Shown here: positions 17,661 through 26,004 of the stretch, one piece after another
Position numbering within the stretch: position 1 is the stretch's first letter
How the letters are laid out: every line of letters begins with the position of its first letter
NCBI GenBank assembly: GCA_948794795.1
Contig: CAQGLR010000001.1
Span: 184,749 to 248,748, forward strand
From: an uncultured Lachnospiraceae bacterium
Lineage (GTDB): Bacteria > Bacillota > Clostridia > Lachnospirales > Lachnospiraceae
DNA: 64,000 bases
Direction: 5' to 3'
Made by a program: the position numbers and the translations under genes
Notes under the pieces: model-generated
Told to the model about the DNA's origin: nothing
The model's input: only the letters and a program-made list of their open reading frames with translations
Database searches by the model: none

Positions 17661-19040
17661 TTGGAAAAGGTGAGTGTAATTATTCCATGCTATAATGTAG
17701 AACATGAAATTGACAGGCTTATGGAATGTATTAAGATGCAGACAATAGGAATAGAGAATTTAGAAATTATTATGGTTAATGACGGTTCTACAGACAGGAC
17801 AGCTTCTAAACTGGTTTCATGGGAAGAACAATATGAAGAGAATATACTTCTTGTTTATTGTGAACAAAATAGTGGTATGAGTTATGCACGTAATATTGCG
17901 CTGGATGCTGCATCAGGAGATTATATTGCATTTATTGATGCAGATGACTGGATTGCACCAGATTATATCAGGCGTTTACTTGAAATGTGCATGAAATATA
18001 ATAGTGATATAGCAATATGCAGACATGACAGGTTAAGTGTATTCAAGAAAGAGAATAATAAAATAACTGCCAAAGGCAAAGAATATAATTATACATTTGA
18101 AAATATAGATGAAAAGAGGCAATTTCTTGTATCCCATGTACTTTCAACTTCTGTATGGGGAAGACTGTACAAACGTAGTTTTATTGAAGAACACCAGTTA
18201 AGGTTTCCAGTTGGTGTACATTATGAAGATACATATTTCTGTTATATGTCATATATGTATGCAGAGGCAGTTTCAAAATGTGATGATATAATGTACCACT
18301 ATTACCGTAATCCTTATGGTACAGTACTGGGTGGCAGTGAGCAGGACAGAAGGGAACGTTTAACTACTCTCCGTATGTTTTATGGTGAATGTGTATGTAA
18401 TAACTGGCTGGAAAAGTTTTATGCTGAAATAGAGCTGGTTTTTATACAGAAATATTATGTAGAAATGCTGGAAGTAATGTTCCGGACGTTTGAAACAGTG
18501 GATTATCCTGTTTACTGTGGAATACGTGACTGGTTATCAGCGCATTTTCCAGATTTTAACCAGAACCCATATCTTTCAGGCAGCTGCAATGAACTGGATA
18601 AACTGCTGTTGCGCTGTATTACAGAAGACTTTAATATACAGCAGCTGGATGCGTTAAGGAAATCATTTTTAAATATTATATACCAGAAAGACAGGCCAGA
18701 TACTTTTTGCAAGAAAAATTTTGTAGAGAAACAGCTTCCACAGAAAGAAGAGTTTTTCTTATTATTGGAAGAATTATGTACTAATCCTGGAAATGATAAG
18801 TTTATAGAAATAAAAGAACTGTTGTCTATAGTCCCTTTGGAAGCAACAGATAAGGAAATACATGAAACAGCCATGAATACAGAGGGGATGCTGCCGGGTA
18901 TGGTATATTCTTATATAACTGGCAGGGAGATTTTTATTTCATATTTAAAGGATACTTTAAAACGTGATACAAGTAATATTCCATATGGCAAGCCAGATAT
19001 ATGCCAGAAGATATTAAAAGAATATATCTGTATTCCATAA
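17661..19040 (+). CDS. Family 2 glycosyltransferase with C-terminal extension
   Basis: A 459-residue glycosyltransferase. The N-terminal GT-A domain has VSVIIPCYNVE at the start, IIMVNDGSTDRT near residues 35-46, and the metal-binding FIDADDW at about 91-97. Then come VWGRLYKRSFIEE and GVHYEDTYF, typical of capsular and wall polysaccharide transferases (EpsJ/CpsI-like). About 200 further residues are charged and carry no domain that I recognise. I choose TTG 17661, with GAGGTG six bases upstream, over the GTG at 17652 that lies inside that site. The neighbouring LCP genes favour a cell-envelope polymer role. Confidence 0.8.
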   Translation: MEKVSVIIPCYNVEHEIDRLMECIKMQTIGIENLEIIMVNDGSTDRTASKLVSWEEQYEENILLVYCEQNSGMSYARNIALDAASGDYIAFIDADDWIAPDYIRRLLEMCMKYNSDIAICRHDRLSVFKKENNKITAKGKEYNYTFENIDEKRQFLVSHVLSTSVWGRLYKRSFIEEHQLRFPVGVHYEDTYFCYMSYMYAEAVSKCDDIMYHYYRNPYGTVLGGSEQDRRERLTTLRMFYGECVCNNWLEKFYAEIELVFIQKYYVEMLEVMFRTFETVDYPVYCGIRDWLSAHFPDFNQNPYLSGSCNELDKLLLRCITEDFNIQQLDALRKSFLNIIYQKDRPDTFCKKNFVEKQLPQKEEFFLLLEELCTNPGNDKFIEIKELLSIVPLEATDKEIHETAMNTEGMLPGMVYSYITGREIFISYLKDTLKRDTSNIPYGKPDICQKILKEYICIP

Positions 19041-19089
19041 AATAAGCTGCTATATTTGTGCAAGCATTTGGGCTGGCAGAAGATTATGA

Positions 19090-19119
19090 CAATAATATTA
19101 AAAAATTTTTATATTATTG
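19090..19119. repeat. 30-bp AT-rich palindrome
   Basis: CAATAATAT and ATATTATTG flank TAAAAAATTTTT, a nearly perfect palindrome in the 192-bp gap before the first LCP gene. It could act as a weak terminator for the glycosyltransferase or a protein site for the LCP promoter; the sequence alone does not decide. Confidence 0.4.
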
Positions 19120-19232
19120 CAATAAGCAGTACCACAGGTTATAATATAGCCTGGTATTAATGTTCTGCCCAGATGTAACTTTGGTTATTGTCTGGAAGCA
19201 AATAGTACAAGTATAAACCTGGAGGCTGGTAT

Positions 19233-20366
19233 ATGGGAAAAGATAATAATAAAAAGATAAAAAGCAAGGCGGGAAGCGGCGTAAAGGCAGTGTTAATGCT
19301 TTTACTTCTTGTTATTAGCTGTACTGCAGGCTTTTTTGTTGCTAAGGCAAGGGTTACACTGGACCAGACTTTAAACCATGTTACAAGGGATTATGGCTCT
19401 AAATTGTCAAGTGTTGATTTAAGCGGCATAAAGGTTAAATCTGATGATAATATTGTAAATATACTTCTTATTGGAAATGACAAACGTGAAGAAAAATATT
19501 ATACTAACCAGCGTGGGCTACGTGATGTTATAATGATTGCAACTATGGACAGGAAACATGGTATGCTTAAACTTACATCACTTATGAGGGATTTGCGTGT
19601 ATTTGTCCCAGCTGCAGATGGATATGAGAAATTTAATGCTGCAACTAACCATGAAGGTGAAGTTAAAAGCCTTTATAAAACTATAGCCCATAACTTTAAT
19701 ATTAAGCTTGATGGTTATGTTGAAGTTGATTTTGATGCATTTAAAGAAGTAGTAAATGCACTGGGAGGGGTAGAGGTCAATCTTACAGATACCGAAGTGC
19801 GCTATTTAAGCATAACCAATTATATACAGAAGAAAAAGAACAGGCAGGGGCTGGTAACTGGCAAGCAGGTACTTAATGGTGACCAGGCACTTGGATACTG
19901 CCGTATACGTAAGGGGTTTGATATGATTGGTGAGCCTGTAGTAACTGCCAGCGGCCTTATTGATGACTATGGGCGTACGTGGAGACAGCGTGCAGTTCTA
20001 AATTCTGCATTTGAGAAGCTGAAGACTAAACCATTAACAACATGGTATGATATTGCCACCAAAGTTATGCCTTATATAACTACTGACCTTGATAATAACC
20101 AGATTTTTGAATATATGAAATCTGTTGCTACAATGGGGACTACAGATATTTACCAGCTCCAGATACCACACAACCCTTATTTCAGGGAAAGTGAAAGAGG
20201 TGAGTTTGATGATTCATATCTTATACCTACAGATGGTGTGTCAGGAGAGCAGAATATTGAAAAGAATAAAGATGTACTTAACCAGTTTATATTTGAATAT
20301 GATGGCAAGGAAGAATTTGAATATAAAGACAGTTCCCTGGAAGACACAGGAAATTCATATGAATAA
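19233..20366 (+). CDS. LytR-CpsA-Psr (LCP) family wall-polymer ligase, copy 1
   Basis: A 377-residue membrane protein. A basic N-terminus is followed by one membrane segment (AVLMLLLLVISCTAGFFVA, about 21-39), then the extracellular LCP domain: DNIVNILLIGNDKREE, the conserved Arg in LTSLMRDLRV, a GYVEVDFDAFKEVVNALGGVEVNL block, and ALGYCRIRKGFD near residue 220-232. LCP enzymes transfer teichoic acid or other glycopolymers from lipid carriers to peptidoglycan. GGAGG precedes the ATG. A paralogue follows 27 bases downstream, so the two form an operon, and glycosyltransferases lie just upstream. Confidence 0.88.
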   Translation: MGKDNNKKIKSKAGSGVKAVLMLLLLVISCTAGFFVAKARVTLDQTLNHVTRDYGSKLSSVDLSGIKVKSDDNIVNILLIGNDKREEKYYTNQRGLRDVIMIATMDRKHGMLKLTSLMRDLRVFVPAADGYEKFNAATNHEGEVKSLYKTIAHNFNIKLDGYVEVDFDAFKEVVNALGGVEVNLTDTEVRYLSITNYIQKKKNRQGLVTGKQVLNGDQALGYCRIRKGFDMIGEPVVTASGLIDDYGRTWRQRAVLNSAFEKLKTKPLTTWYDIATKVMPYITTDLDNNQIFEYMKSVATMGTTDIYQLQIPHNPYFRESERGEFDDSYLIPTDGVSGEQNIEKNKDVLNQFIFEYDGKEEFEYKDSSLEDTGNSYE

Positions 20367-20393
20367 AACAGTACACAATTATGGAGGATTGCT

Positions 20394-21458
20394 ATGTGGA
20401 AGAAGATAATGGTAACGCTGCTGCTTATTTTAAGCGGATGTGCAGGATATTTTATAGCTAAAGCCCAGGTGACATTTAATAATACTTTAAACCATGTAAA
20501 CAGGGATTATGATACGGCATTAAAAAATGTTGACCTGAAAGGTATTAAAGTTAATTCAGATGAAGATGTAATCAATATACTTATAGTTGGTAATGACTAC
20601 AGGGAGGAGAAGGGATATGATGCTTCTGGCCTTACAGATACAATGATTATAGCTACAATGGATAAGAAGCATAAAACTTTTAAACTTACATCACTTATGA
20701 GGGATATAATAGTTGATATTCCAGACCATGGACAGAATAAACTTAATTCTGCCAATTCTTTTGGCGGTATCCAGCTTTTATACCTGACTATAGCCCAGAA
20801 TTTTAATATTGAGCTTGATGGCTATGTTGAAGTTGGTTTTGATGCTTTTGAGAAAATTGTAAATGCTGTAGGCGGAGTAGAAGTGGAACTTACAGAGTCT
20901 GAAGCTTCATATCTTAATACTACCAATTATATTTCTAAAAAACGTTTCAGGAATGTTAAAGTTGGCAAGCAGAAACTTAACGGGAACCAGGCACTTGGAT
21001 ACTGCCGTATACGTAAGGGTGGTGTAAAAACTGTTACAGGCCTTATGGATGATTATGGACGTACATGGAGGCAGCGTACAATTATTAAAGGGGTATTTAA
21101 CAAAATTAAAAAGTTTTCAATGTCAAAGTGGGTTGACCTGGCTAATGAAGTCCTTGGTGAATATGTTAAGACAGACCTTACCAATGATGATATATTTGAT
21201 TATATGAAAGATGCAATCTGGATGGGTACTTTGGAGATTTCACAGCTGCAGATACCATTAAGTGGTTATTTCAGAAGTTCATATGACGGTGAATTTTCAT
21301 GTGGTTCTTCACTTGTGCTTACTAATGGTACTACATCAGACCGTTCACAGAGTGCCAATGCTGAAGCACTTTCAAAGTTTATATTTGAATATGATGGAAA
21401 AGAACCATTCACATATGGGACATATACAAGTGACCCAACAGGGGCAAGTGAAGAGTAA
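20394..21458 (+). CDS. LytR-CpsA-Psr (LCP) family wall-polymer ligase, copy 2
   Basis: A 354-residue paralogue of the preceding gene. The membrane segment is very near the N-terminus (MVTLLLILSGCAGYFIAKAQ, about 4-23). The LCP domain keeps VINILIVGNDYREE, LTSLMRDIIVDIP, GYVEVGFDAFEKIVNAVGG and ALGYCRIRKGG. The cytoplasmic tail is reduced to three or four residues compared with copy 1. LSGC resembles a lipobox, but the adjacent long hydrophobic run fits an uncleaved anchor better. The gene ends 54 bases before a strong bidirectional terminator. Confidence 0.88.
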   Translation: MWKKIMVTLLLILSGCAGYFIAKAQVTFNNTLNHVNRDYDTALKNVDLKGIKVNSDEDVINILIVGNDYREEKGYDASGLTDTMIIATMDKKHKTFKLTSLMRDIIVDIPDHGQNKLNSANSFGGIQLLYLTIAQNFNIELDGYVEVGFDAFEKIVNAVGGVEVELTESEASYLNTTNYISKKRFRNVKVGKQKLNGNQALGYCRIRKGGVKTVTGLMDDYGRTWRQRTIIKGVFNKIKKFSMSKWVDLANEVLGEYVKTDLTNDDIFDYMKDAIWMGTLEISQLQIPLSGYFRSSYDGEFSCGSSLVLTNGTTSDRSQSANAEALSKFIFEYDGKEPFTYGTYTSDPTGASEE

Positions 21459-21512
21459 AACCATAAAATAATAAAGATATATTTTATATGTTTAATCCGT
21501 CTTTGTGTAAAC

Positions 21513-21546
21513 AAAGCTGCTATACATTTATATATAGCAGCTTTTT
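21513..21546. terminator. Bidirectional intrinsic terminator
   Basis: AAAGCTGCTATA and TATAGCAGCTTT form a stem around CATTTATA, followed by TTTTT on the right and preceded by A residues on the left. It separates the LCP operon (+) from the convergent carboxypeptidase gene (-). Confidence 0.88.
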
Positions 21547-21570
21547 ACATAAGGAGGTAACATCCGCTGG

Positions 21571-22878
21571 CTATGCCAGCAAAAGGTGTTTTAACAATTT
21601 ATAAAAAAAGTCAGTATAACCAGCTTCTTTTATACTCTCAGATGCAATAACAGGGATTTTGTCTATTTCTTCCCCATCAAGTGTATATATTATACTTCCA
21701 ATTTCATCACCTTTTTTTACAGGTGCATGGATTCCAGGTTTAAACATAACTTTTCTTTGGATTTTATCTGATGATTCATTGCCACACAGGGTATAAGAAA
21801 AATCCCTGCTTGCCCTGGCACTTATTTTTTCTTTTATGCCATTAATTATTTTTTGTGGCTTTATATGTAATTCTGATGCTTTTTCAGAATAATTAGTGCA
21901 GTTTGAGAAGCCATAGTCAAGAAGTGCTGCTGCTTCTGCAAATCTTTCTTTGGGGTCTGGAGCTGCCATAATTACTGCAGTCAGGCTTACCCCTCCACGC
22001 TCAGCTGTTGCTGACAGGCAGTATTTTGCCTTTGAAGTTGAACCTGTCTTAAGTCCAGTAATCCCATTATATGTACGTATTAACTTATTAGTATTAGTAA
22101 GTCCGAACTGTGTAGTACCTTTTTTAGTTGTATGTGTAATTTCATCCATCCATACAGTAGAATAATTTGAAATTTCAGGATATTTGCTTATAAGCTCCCT
22201 TGACATAAGTGCAACATCATAAGCACTGCTATAATGGCCACTTTTTATTGTATCATCCAGGCCGTTACAGTTTTTAAAACTTGTGTGTTCCATGCCAAGT
22301 TCTTTAGCTTTTTCATTCATTTTCTTAACAAATTCAGTTTCAGAACCACTTATATATTCAGCCATAGCAACTGCTGCGTCATTGGCACTTGCTATGCTTA
22401 TGCATTTAATCATTGTATCAACAGTCTGGGTTTCGCCAGGTTCAAGAAAGACTTGGGAACCACCCATTGAAGATGCATATTCACTTGTAGAAACTTCATC
22501 TTCTAAAGTAATTTTCTTATTATGTAATGCCTCAAAAACCAGCAGAAGAGTCATAATTTTTGTAATACTTGCAGGAATAAGTTCAGTGTCTTTTTCTTTC
22601 TCAAAAAGAATCCTGCCACTATTATTTTCTATAAGGACTGCGGACTTTGCAAGGACAGACACACCTGTCTGCGTCTGGGTGTTCTCATCTGTACTAGTAT
22701 CCTGGTTCGTAGAATTTATATTGCTTGTAACAGGTATAAAGCCGTTAGTATGTCTGTATATATATTTATCTGCAGCTGAAGCAGGACAGTAAGGTGTATT
22801 GCATATGGTAATAGAAAAAGATAGAATTAATGACAGTGCAGTTTTAGTGAAAATAGCTGTTTTATTATTATTATTCAT
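21571..22878 (-). CDS. dacF: D-alanyl-D-alanine carboxypeptidase (PBP5/DacF type)
   Basis: A 435-residue secreted serine-type D,D-carboxypeptidase that trims the terminal D-Ala of peptidoglycan pentapeptides outside the membrane. It has a signal peptide (about 1-36), an extended Thr/Asn/Gln-rich spacer (about 45-75), and the penicillin-binding motifs in order: SITK at 104-107, SAN at 164-166, KTG at 277-279. The C-terminal domain (about 330-410) matches the PBP5 beta domain, with an amphipathic end. Active-site motifs are intact. The neighbouring LCP and glycosyltransferase genes suggest an envelope cluster. The gene symbol is by similarity of type; it could equally be called dacA-like. Confidence 0.9.
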   Translation of the reverse strand: MNNNNKTAIFTKTALSLILSFSITICNTPYCPASAADKYIYRHTNGFIPVTSNINSTNQDTSTDENTQTQTGVSVLAKSAVLIENNSGRILFEKEKDTELIPASITKIMTLLLVFEALHNKKITLEDEVSTSEYASSMGGSQVFLEPGETQTVDTMIKCISIASANDAAVAMAEYISGSETEFVKKMNEKAKELGMEHTSFKNCNGLDDTIKSGHYSSAYDVALMSRELISKYPEISNYSTVWMDEITHTTKKGTTQFGLTNTNKLIRTYNGITGLKTGSTSKAKYCLSATAERGGVSLTAVIMAAPDPKERFAEAAALLDYGFSNCTNYSEKASELHIKPQKIINGIKEKISARASRDFSYTLCGNESSDKIQRKVMFKPGIHAPVKKGDEIGSIIYTLDGEEIDKIPVIASESIKEAGYTDFFYKLLKHLLLA

Positions 22879-22999
22879 TATACCTCATTTCTACAGATAT
22901 TTTCTGAATAATTAAGGTTAATATATTATATTTGGGAATAATGGAAATATGCATTAATAGTAAAATAAAAAATGGGAAACCCCAAAATTAATAAAAGTA

Positions 23000-23029
23000 T
23001 TGTACATTATGTAATATTTTGTGTATAAT
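23000..23029 (+). promoter_or_regulatory. Promoter of the yhbY-nadD-yqeK-rsfS cluster
   Basis: TTGTAC at 23000-23005 and TATAAT at 23024-23029 with an 18-base spacer, 80 bases before yhbY. Immediately upstream, 22967-22987 reads AAAAAATGGGAAACCCCAAAA, which resembles the outer end of the palindromic elements and may be a solitary remnant. Confidence 0.65.
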
Positions 23030-23109
23030 GTTTGGTGTACATGGGGTAATCCAGGCATTATTCCAAAACAATCTGAAAACATTAATAATTGTTGGAAGTG
23101 AGGTTATAT

Positions 23110-23559
23110 ATGACAAGTAAAGAACGGGCAGAATTAAGGACAAAGGCCATGAAGATGGAAAGCATCTTCCAGGTTGGCAAGTCAAGCCTTACACCGCAGC
23201 TTGTTGACGCTATACGGGCTGCACTTAAGGCAAGGGAACTTATCAAAGTAAATGTCCTGAAGAACTGTAGTGATGACACTGCCAGCCTTGCAAACCTGTT
23301 GTCAGAGCGGACAGGTGCAGAGGTTGTCCAGGTAATTGGCAAGAAAATAGTATTGTATAAGAAAAACCCACAAAAAGAGGAAAAGAAAAGGCTTGCTCAG
23401 AAGCGTGAAATAAAAAAGAAAGAGGATGCTAAAAAGAAAGCAAGAAAAGAAAAAATGGAGAGGACAGGAAGGACTATACCGGAAAGCCGGAAGCCAGCTT
23501 CTGGAAAAGCATATAGAGGAAGTGGTGTGAAAAAGAGAAACAGCAGAAAGCAGGGATAA
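23110..23559 (+). CDS. yhbY: YhbY/CRM-domain RNA-binding protein
   Basis: A 149-residue protein. Residues about 1-85 are a CRM domain as in YhbY, which binds pre-50S ribosomal particles: KMESIFQVGKSSLTPQLVDA (the FQVGK-S element), LIKVNVLKNC, LSERTGAEVVQVIGKKIVLY. The last 60 residues are a long Lys/Arg-rich tail (KKKEDAKKKARKEK), probably RNA-interacting and longer than in typical 95-residue homologues. The start is ATG 23110 behind AGTGAGG; the upstream TTG frame is rejected. It overlaps nadD by one base (TAATG). Confidence 0.88.
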   Translation: MTSKERAELRTKAMKMESIFQVGKSSLTPQLVDAIRAALKARELIKVNVLKNCSDDTASLANLLSERTGAEVVQVIGKKIVLYKKNPQKEEKKRLAQKREIKKKEDAKKKARKEKMERTGRTIPESRKPASGKAYRGSGVKKRNSRKQG

Positions 23560-24167
23560 TGTCTATGGGAAGGACAGGTATTATGGGAGGGACTTTTAAC
23601 CCAGTCCATATTGCGCATATCAGCATGGCAGAAGCAGCATACAGGCAGGCAAAGCTGGACAAAGTTCTTTTTATGCCTTCCAGAAAGCCGCCACATAAAC
23701 AGGATATAAATATTATTAGTGAGAAACACCGTGAAGCAATGGTTAAGCTTGCAATAAGAGGCATACCATATTTTGAATACTCAGATTTTGAGTTTAAAAG
23801 GGAAGGTACAACATATTCAGCACAGACCCTGGAGCTTCTGTGCAGGCAGAATCCAGATGACAGCTATTTTTTTATAATGGGAGGAGATTCATTTTTCCAG
23901 GTAGAAAGCTGGTATATGCCTGGAAAAATTATGGAACATGCTGTAATTCTTGCAGTAAGCAGGAATGGCAGTGATAAAAAAGAAATGGAAATATATGCAG
24001 GTAAACTGAAGGACAAGTATAATGCAGAAATTATGTTTGTAGAAATGCCCCATATGGATATAAGTTCAAGTAATATCAGGAAAATTATTTCATCAGGGGG
24101 AAATGCTGCCATGTATTTACCAGACAAAGTATGGGAATATATAAAGAATAACAGGTGCTATATGTAA
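23559..24167 (+). CDS. nadD: Nicotinate-nucleotide adenylyltransferase
   Basis: A 202-residue enzyme joining ATP and nicotinate mononucleotide to give deamido-NAD in NAD biosynthesis. The nucleotidyltransferase signature GGTFNPVHIAHI is at about residues 10-21 (HxGH-like T/HIAH), FMPSRKPPHK follows near 38-47, FIMGGDSFFQVESW near 105-118, and the ISSSNIR motif near 168-174 closes the active site. All are intact. The start overlaps the yhbY stop, so translation is coupled; a second ATG two codons in is equally spaced from GGGA. The order with yqeK and rsfS is conserved across Firmicutes. Confidence 0.93.
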   Translation: MSMGRTGIMGGTFNPVHIAHISMAEAAYRQAKLDKVLFMPSRKPPHKQDINIISEKHREAMVKLAIRGIPYFEYSDFEFKREGTTYSAQTLELLCRQNPDDSYFFIMGGDSFFQVESWYMPGKIMEHAVILAVSRNGSDKKEMEIYAGKLKDKYNAEIMFVEMPHMDISSSNIRKIISSGGNAAMYLPDKVWEYIKNNRCYM

Positions 24168-24264
24168 GTGCTGTTATCCACACAGGGTATATGGCTTTTG
24201 GAAAATATTCTGGAAATTTGGCCAGGTACAAGCCAGACAGCACATTATTAAGGAGATATTATTT

Positions 24265-24873
24265 ATGTTGGAAAATGTTGAGAAAGTCCAGGAAAGGCTG
24301 AAATCCAAACTTACAGCTAAAAGGTATATCCATACAACAGGAGTAAGGTATACTGCTGCTGCACTGGCTATGAGATATGGATTGTCTGTTGAAGATGCTT
24401 CAATGGCTGGAGTGCTCCATGACTGTGCAAAGTGCTTTTCTGATGAGGAGCTTGTAAGGAAATGCTTGAAAAATAACCTGGAGTGTACAGAAACCGAACT
24501 TAGGAATGGTTTTTTGCTTCATGCCAAACTTGGTGCATATTATGCAAAGAAGAAATATGGTATAGAGAATGAGGATATAATCTCTGCTATAAGATACCAT
24601 ACTACAGGGAAGGCAGGAATGAAGCCGCTTGAAACAGTAATTTTTACAGCAGACTATATTGAGCCAGGAAGAAAACCACTTCCACATCTTGAAGCAGTAC
24701 GCAGAATGGCGTTCGTTGATATAGATGAAGCAGTATACCAGATACTTGATAAAACTCTTGGATATCTAGGGGAGAAAGCACAGACTGATAATAGCGGGCG
24801 TGAAATTGATGTACATACAATAGAAGCTTTTAAATATTACAGACAGATACATAAAGAGAAATCACATATGTAA
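24265..24873 (+). CDS. yqeK: HD-domain symmetrical diadenosine tetraphosphatase
   Basis: A 202-residue HD-superfamily hydrolase. Metal ligands are visible as His in RYIHTTGVRYTAAALA (about 13-28), the HD pair in AGVLHDCAKCF (about 49-59), His in LLHAKLGAYYA, and H-T in IRYHTTGK near 112-119. YqeK hydrolyses Ap4A to two ADP and thereby links to stress responses and NAD metabolism in this conserved neighbourhood. AAGGAG lies about ten bases before ATG 24265. The C-terminal helix segment ends in a Tyr/Lys-rich tail without further domains. Confidence 0.9.
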   Translation: MLENVEKVQERLKSKLTAKRYIHTTGVRYTAAALAMRYGLSVEDASMAGVLHDCAKCFSDEELVRKCLKNNLECTETELRNGFLLHAKLGAYYAKKKYGIENEDIISAIRYHTTGKAGMKPLETVIFTADYIEPGRKPLPHLEAVRRMAFVDIDEAVYQILDKTLGYLGEKAQTDNSGREIDVHTIEAFKYYRQIHKEKSHM

Positions 24874-24932
24874 GTGTTAATATTACAAGAAAGGGAATAT
24901 GCCCGCCTGGCAGGCAGAAATGAGGTATAATT

Positions 24933-25295
24933 ATGAAAGAACAGGCAAAAATGGTACAAATTGCATACAATGCATTAGACGAAAAAAAAGGTGAAGATAT
25001 TAAAATTATAGATATCTCTGGAGTTTCTGTAATAGCAGACTATTTTGTTATTGCCAATGGAAACAATATATCACAGGTACAGGCACTTGTAGATAATGTT
25101 GAAGAAAAAATGTTTGAAGCAGGTTTTGAAGTAAAGCGTATTGAGGGCAATAAAAGCAGCACATGGGTACTTATGGACTTTGGTGATGTAGTTATCCATG
25201 TTTTTGACAGTGAAGACAGGCTTTTTTATGACCTTGAGAGGATATGGACAGATGGGAAAATAGTGGATGTAGAAACTTTGGGAACATATGTTTGA
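24933..25295 (+). CDS. rsfS: Ribosomal silencing factor RsfS
   Basis: A 120-residue Iojap/RsfS protein, which binds ribosomal protein uL14 and blocks subunit joining when nutrients are short. The conserved elements are visible: KGEDIKIIDISGVSVIADYF (about 18-37), the ANGNNISQVQALVDNVE block, RIEG..SSTWVLMDFGDVVIHVF and FYDLERIW near the end. Length is standard. GAGGT precedes the ATG. Its last codons contain the LexA-type box and the -35 hexamer of the lexA promoter. Confidence 0.92.
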   Translation: MKEQAKMVQIAYNALDEKKGEDIKIIDISGVSVIADYFVIANGNNISQVQALVDNVEEKMFEAGFEVKRIEGNKSSTWVLMDFGDVVIHVFDSEDRLFYDLERIWTDGKIVDVETLGTYV

Positions 25296-25320
25296 CAAAA
25301 GAGAAATAAAGTGGTATTAT
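25282..25320 (+). promoter_or_regulatory. lexA promoter with overlapping LexA box
   Basis: TTGACA at 25292-25297 and TATTAT at 25315-25320 with a 17-base spacer form a near-consensus promoter. GAACATATGTTT at 25282-25293 matches the Gram-positive LexA half-site pattern GAAC-N4-GTTC with one mismatch and overlaps the -35 hexamer. This predicts LexA autorepression. The box lies inside the 3' end of rsfS. Confidence 0.7.
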
Positions 25321-25343
25321 ATAATAAATTATAATATCACTTT
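25308..25343 (+). promoter_or_regulatory. Inverted repeat over the lexA -10 and transcript start
   Basis: AAAGTGGTATTATA and TATAATATCACTTT form an inverted repeat around AATAAAT, covering the -10 and the likely 5' end of the lexA mRNA. It may fold in the leader or be a second operator. No T-run follows, so it is not a typical terminator. Confidence 0.45.
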
Positions 25344-25364
25344 ATTTATTTGGGAGGAATATAT

Positions 25365-25982
25365 ATGCCAAAAGGAAAAATAACTGCTAAGCAGCAGGAA
25401 ATATTAGAGTATATTAAGTCAGAGATTTTAAATAAAGGCTATCCGCCAGCTGTAAGGGAAATTTGCGAGGCTGTACATTTAAAGTCTACATCTTCAGTAC
25501 ATTCACATCTTGAAACACTTGAGAAAAACGGGTTTATACGCAGGGACCCTACAAAGCCAAGGGCAATTGAGATAATTGATGATGATTTTAACCTTGTGCG
25601 CAGGGAGATTATAAGTGTCCCTGTTATAGGTTCAGTTGCTGCGGGTGAGCCTATATTTGCAGAGCAGAATATTGAAGGGTATCTGCCTGTGCTGCCTGAA
25701 GACATGCCTGACGGTGAGGCATTTATGCTGAGGGTAAAGGGCGAAAGCATGGTGAAAGCAGGCATTTTTGACGGTGACAGGGTTCTTGTCAAGAAGCAGG
25801 AACATGCAGAGAATGGTGACATAGTAGTGGCACTTGTTGATGATTCTGCAACAGTCAAGACATTTTATAAGGAAGACGGGCATTTCAGGCTGCAGCCTGA
25901 GAATGACTCAATGAAGCCTATTATACTGGATGATGTATCTGTAGTTGGAAAGGTTACAGGGCTTTTCAGGGTATATAAATAA
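25365..25982 (+). CDS. lexA: LexA repressor
   Basis: A 205-residue SOS repressor. The N-terminal winged helix (about 1-70) carries KQQEILEYI, GYPPAVREICEAVHLKSTSSVHSHLETLEKNG-type helices (shown in parts) and RDPTKPRAIEI. The self-cleavage Ala-Gly bond lies in SVAAGEP near residues 90-93. The S24 peptidase domain has the catalytic Ser in GESMVKAG (about 128) and Lys in SATVKTFY (about 165). All essential residues are present, so RecA-stimulated autocleavage should work. ATG 25365 follows GGGAGGA; an upstream TTG frame overlaps that site. The HD-domain gene follows 22 bases later. Confidence 0.94.
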   Translation: MPKGKITAKQQEILEYIKSEILNKGYPPAVREICEAVHLKSTSSVHSHLETLEKNGFIRRDPTKPRAIEIIDDDFNLVRREIISVPVIGSVAAGEPIFAEQNIEGYLPVLPEDMPDGEAFMLRVKGESMVKAGIFDGDRVLVKKQEHAENGDIVVALVDDSATVKTFYKEDGHFRLQPENDSMKPIILDDVSVVGKVTGLFRVYK

Positions 25983-26004
25983 AATACAAGAAAGGGACAG
26001 ATTA

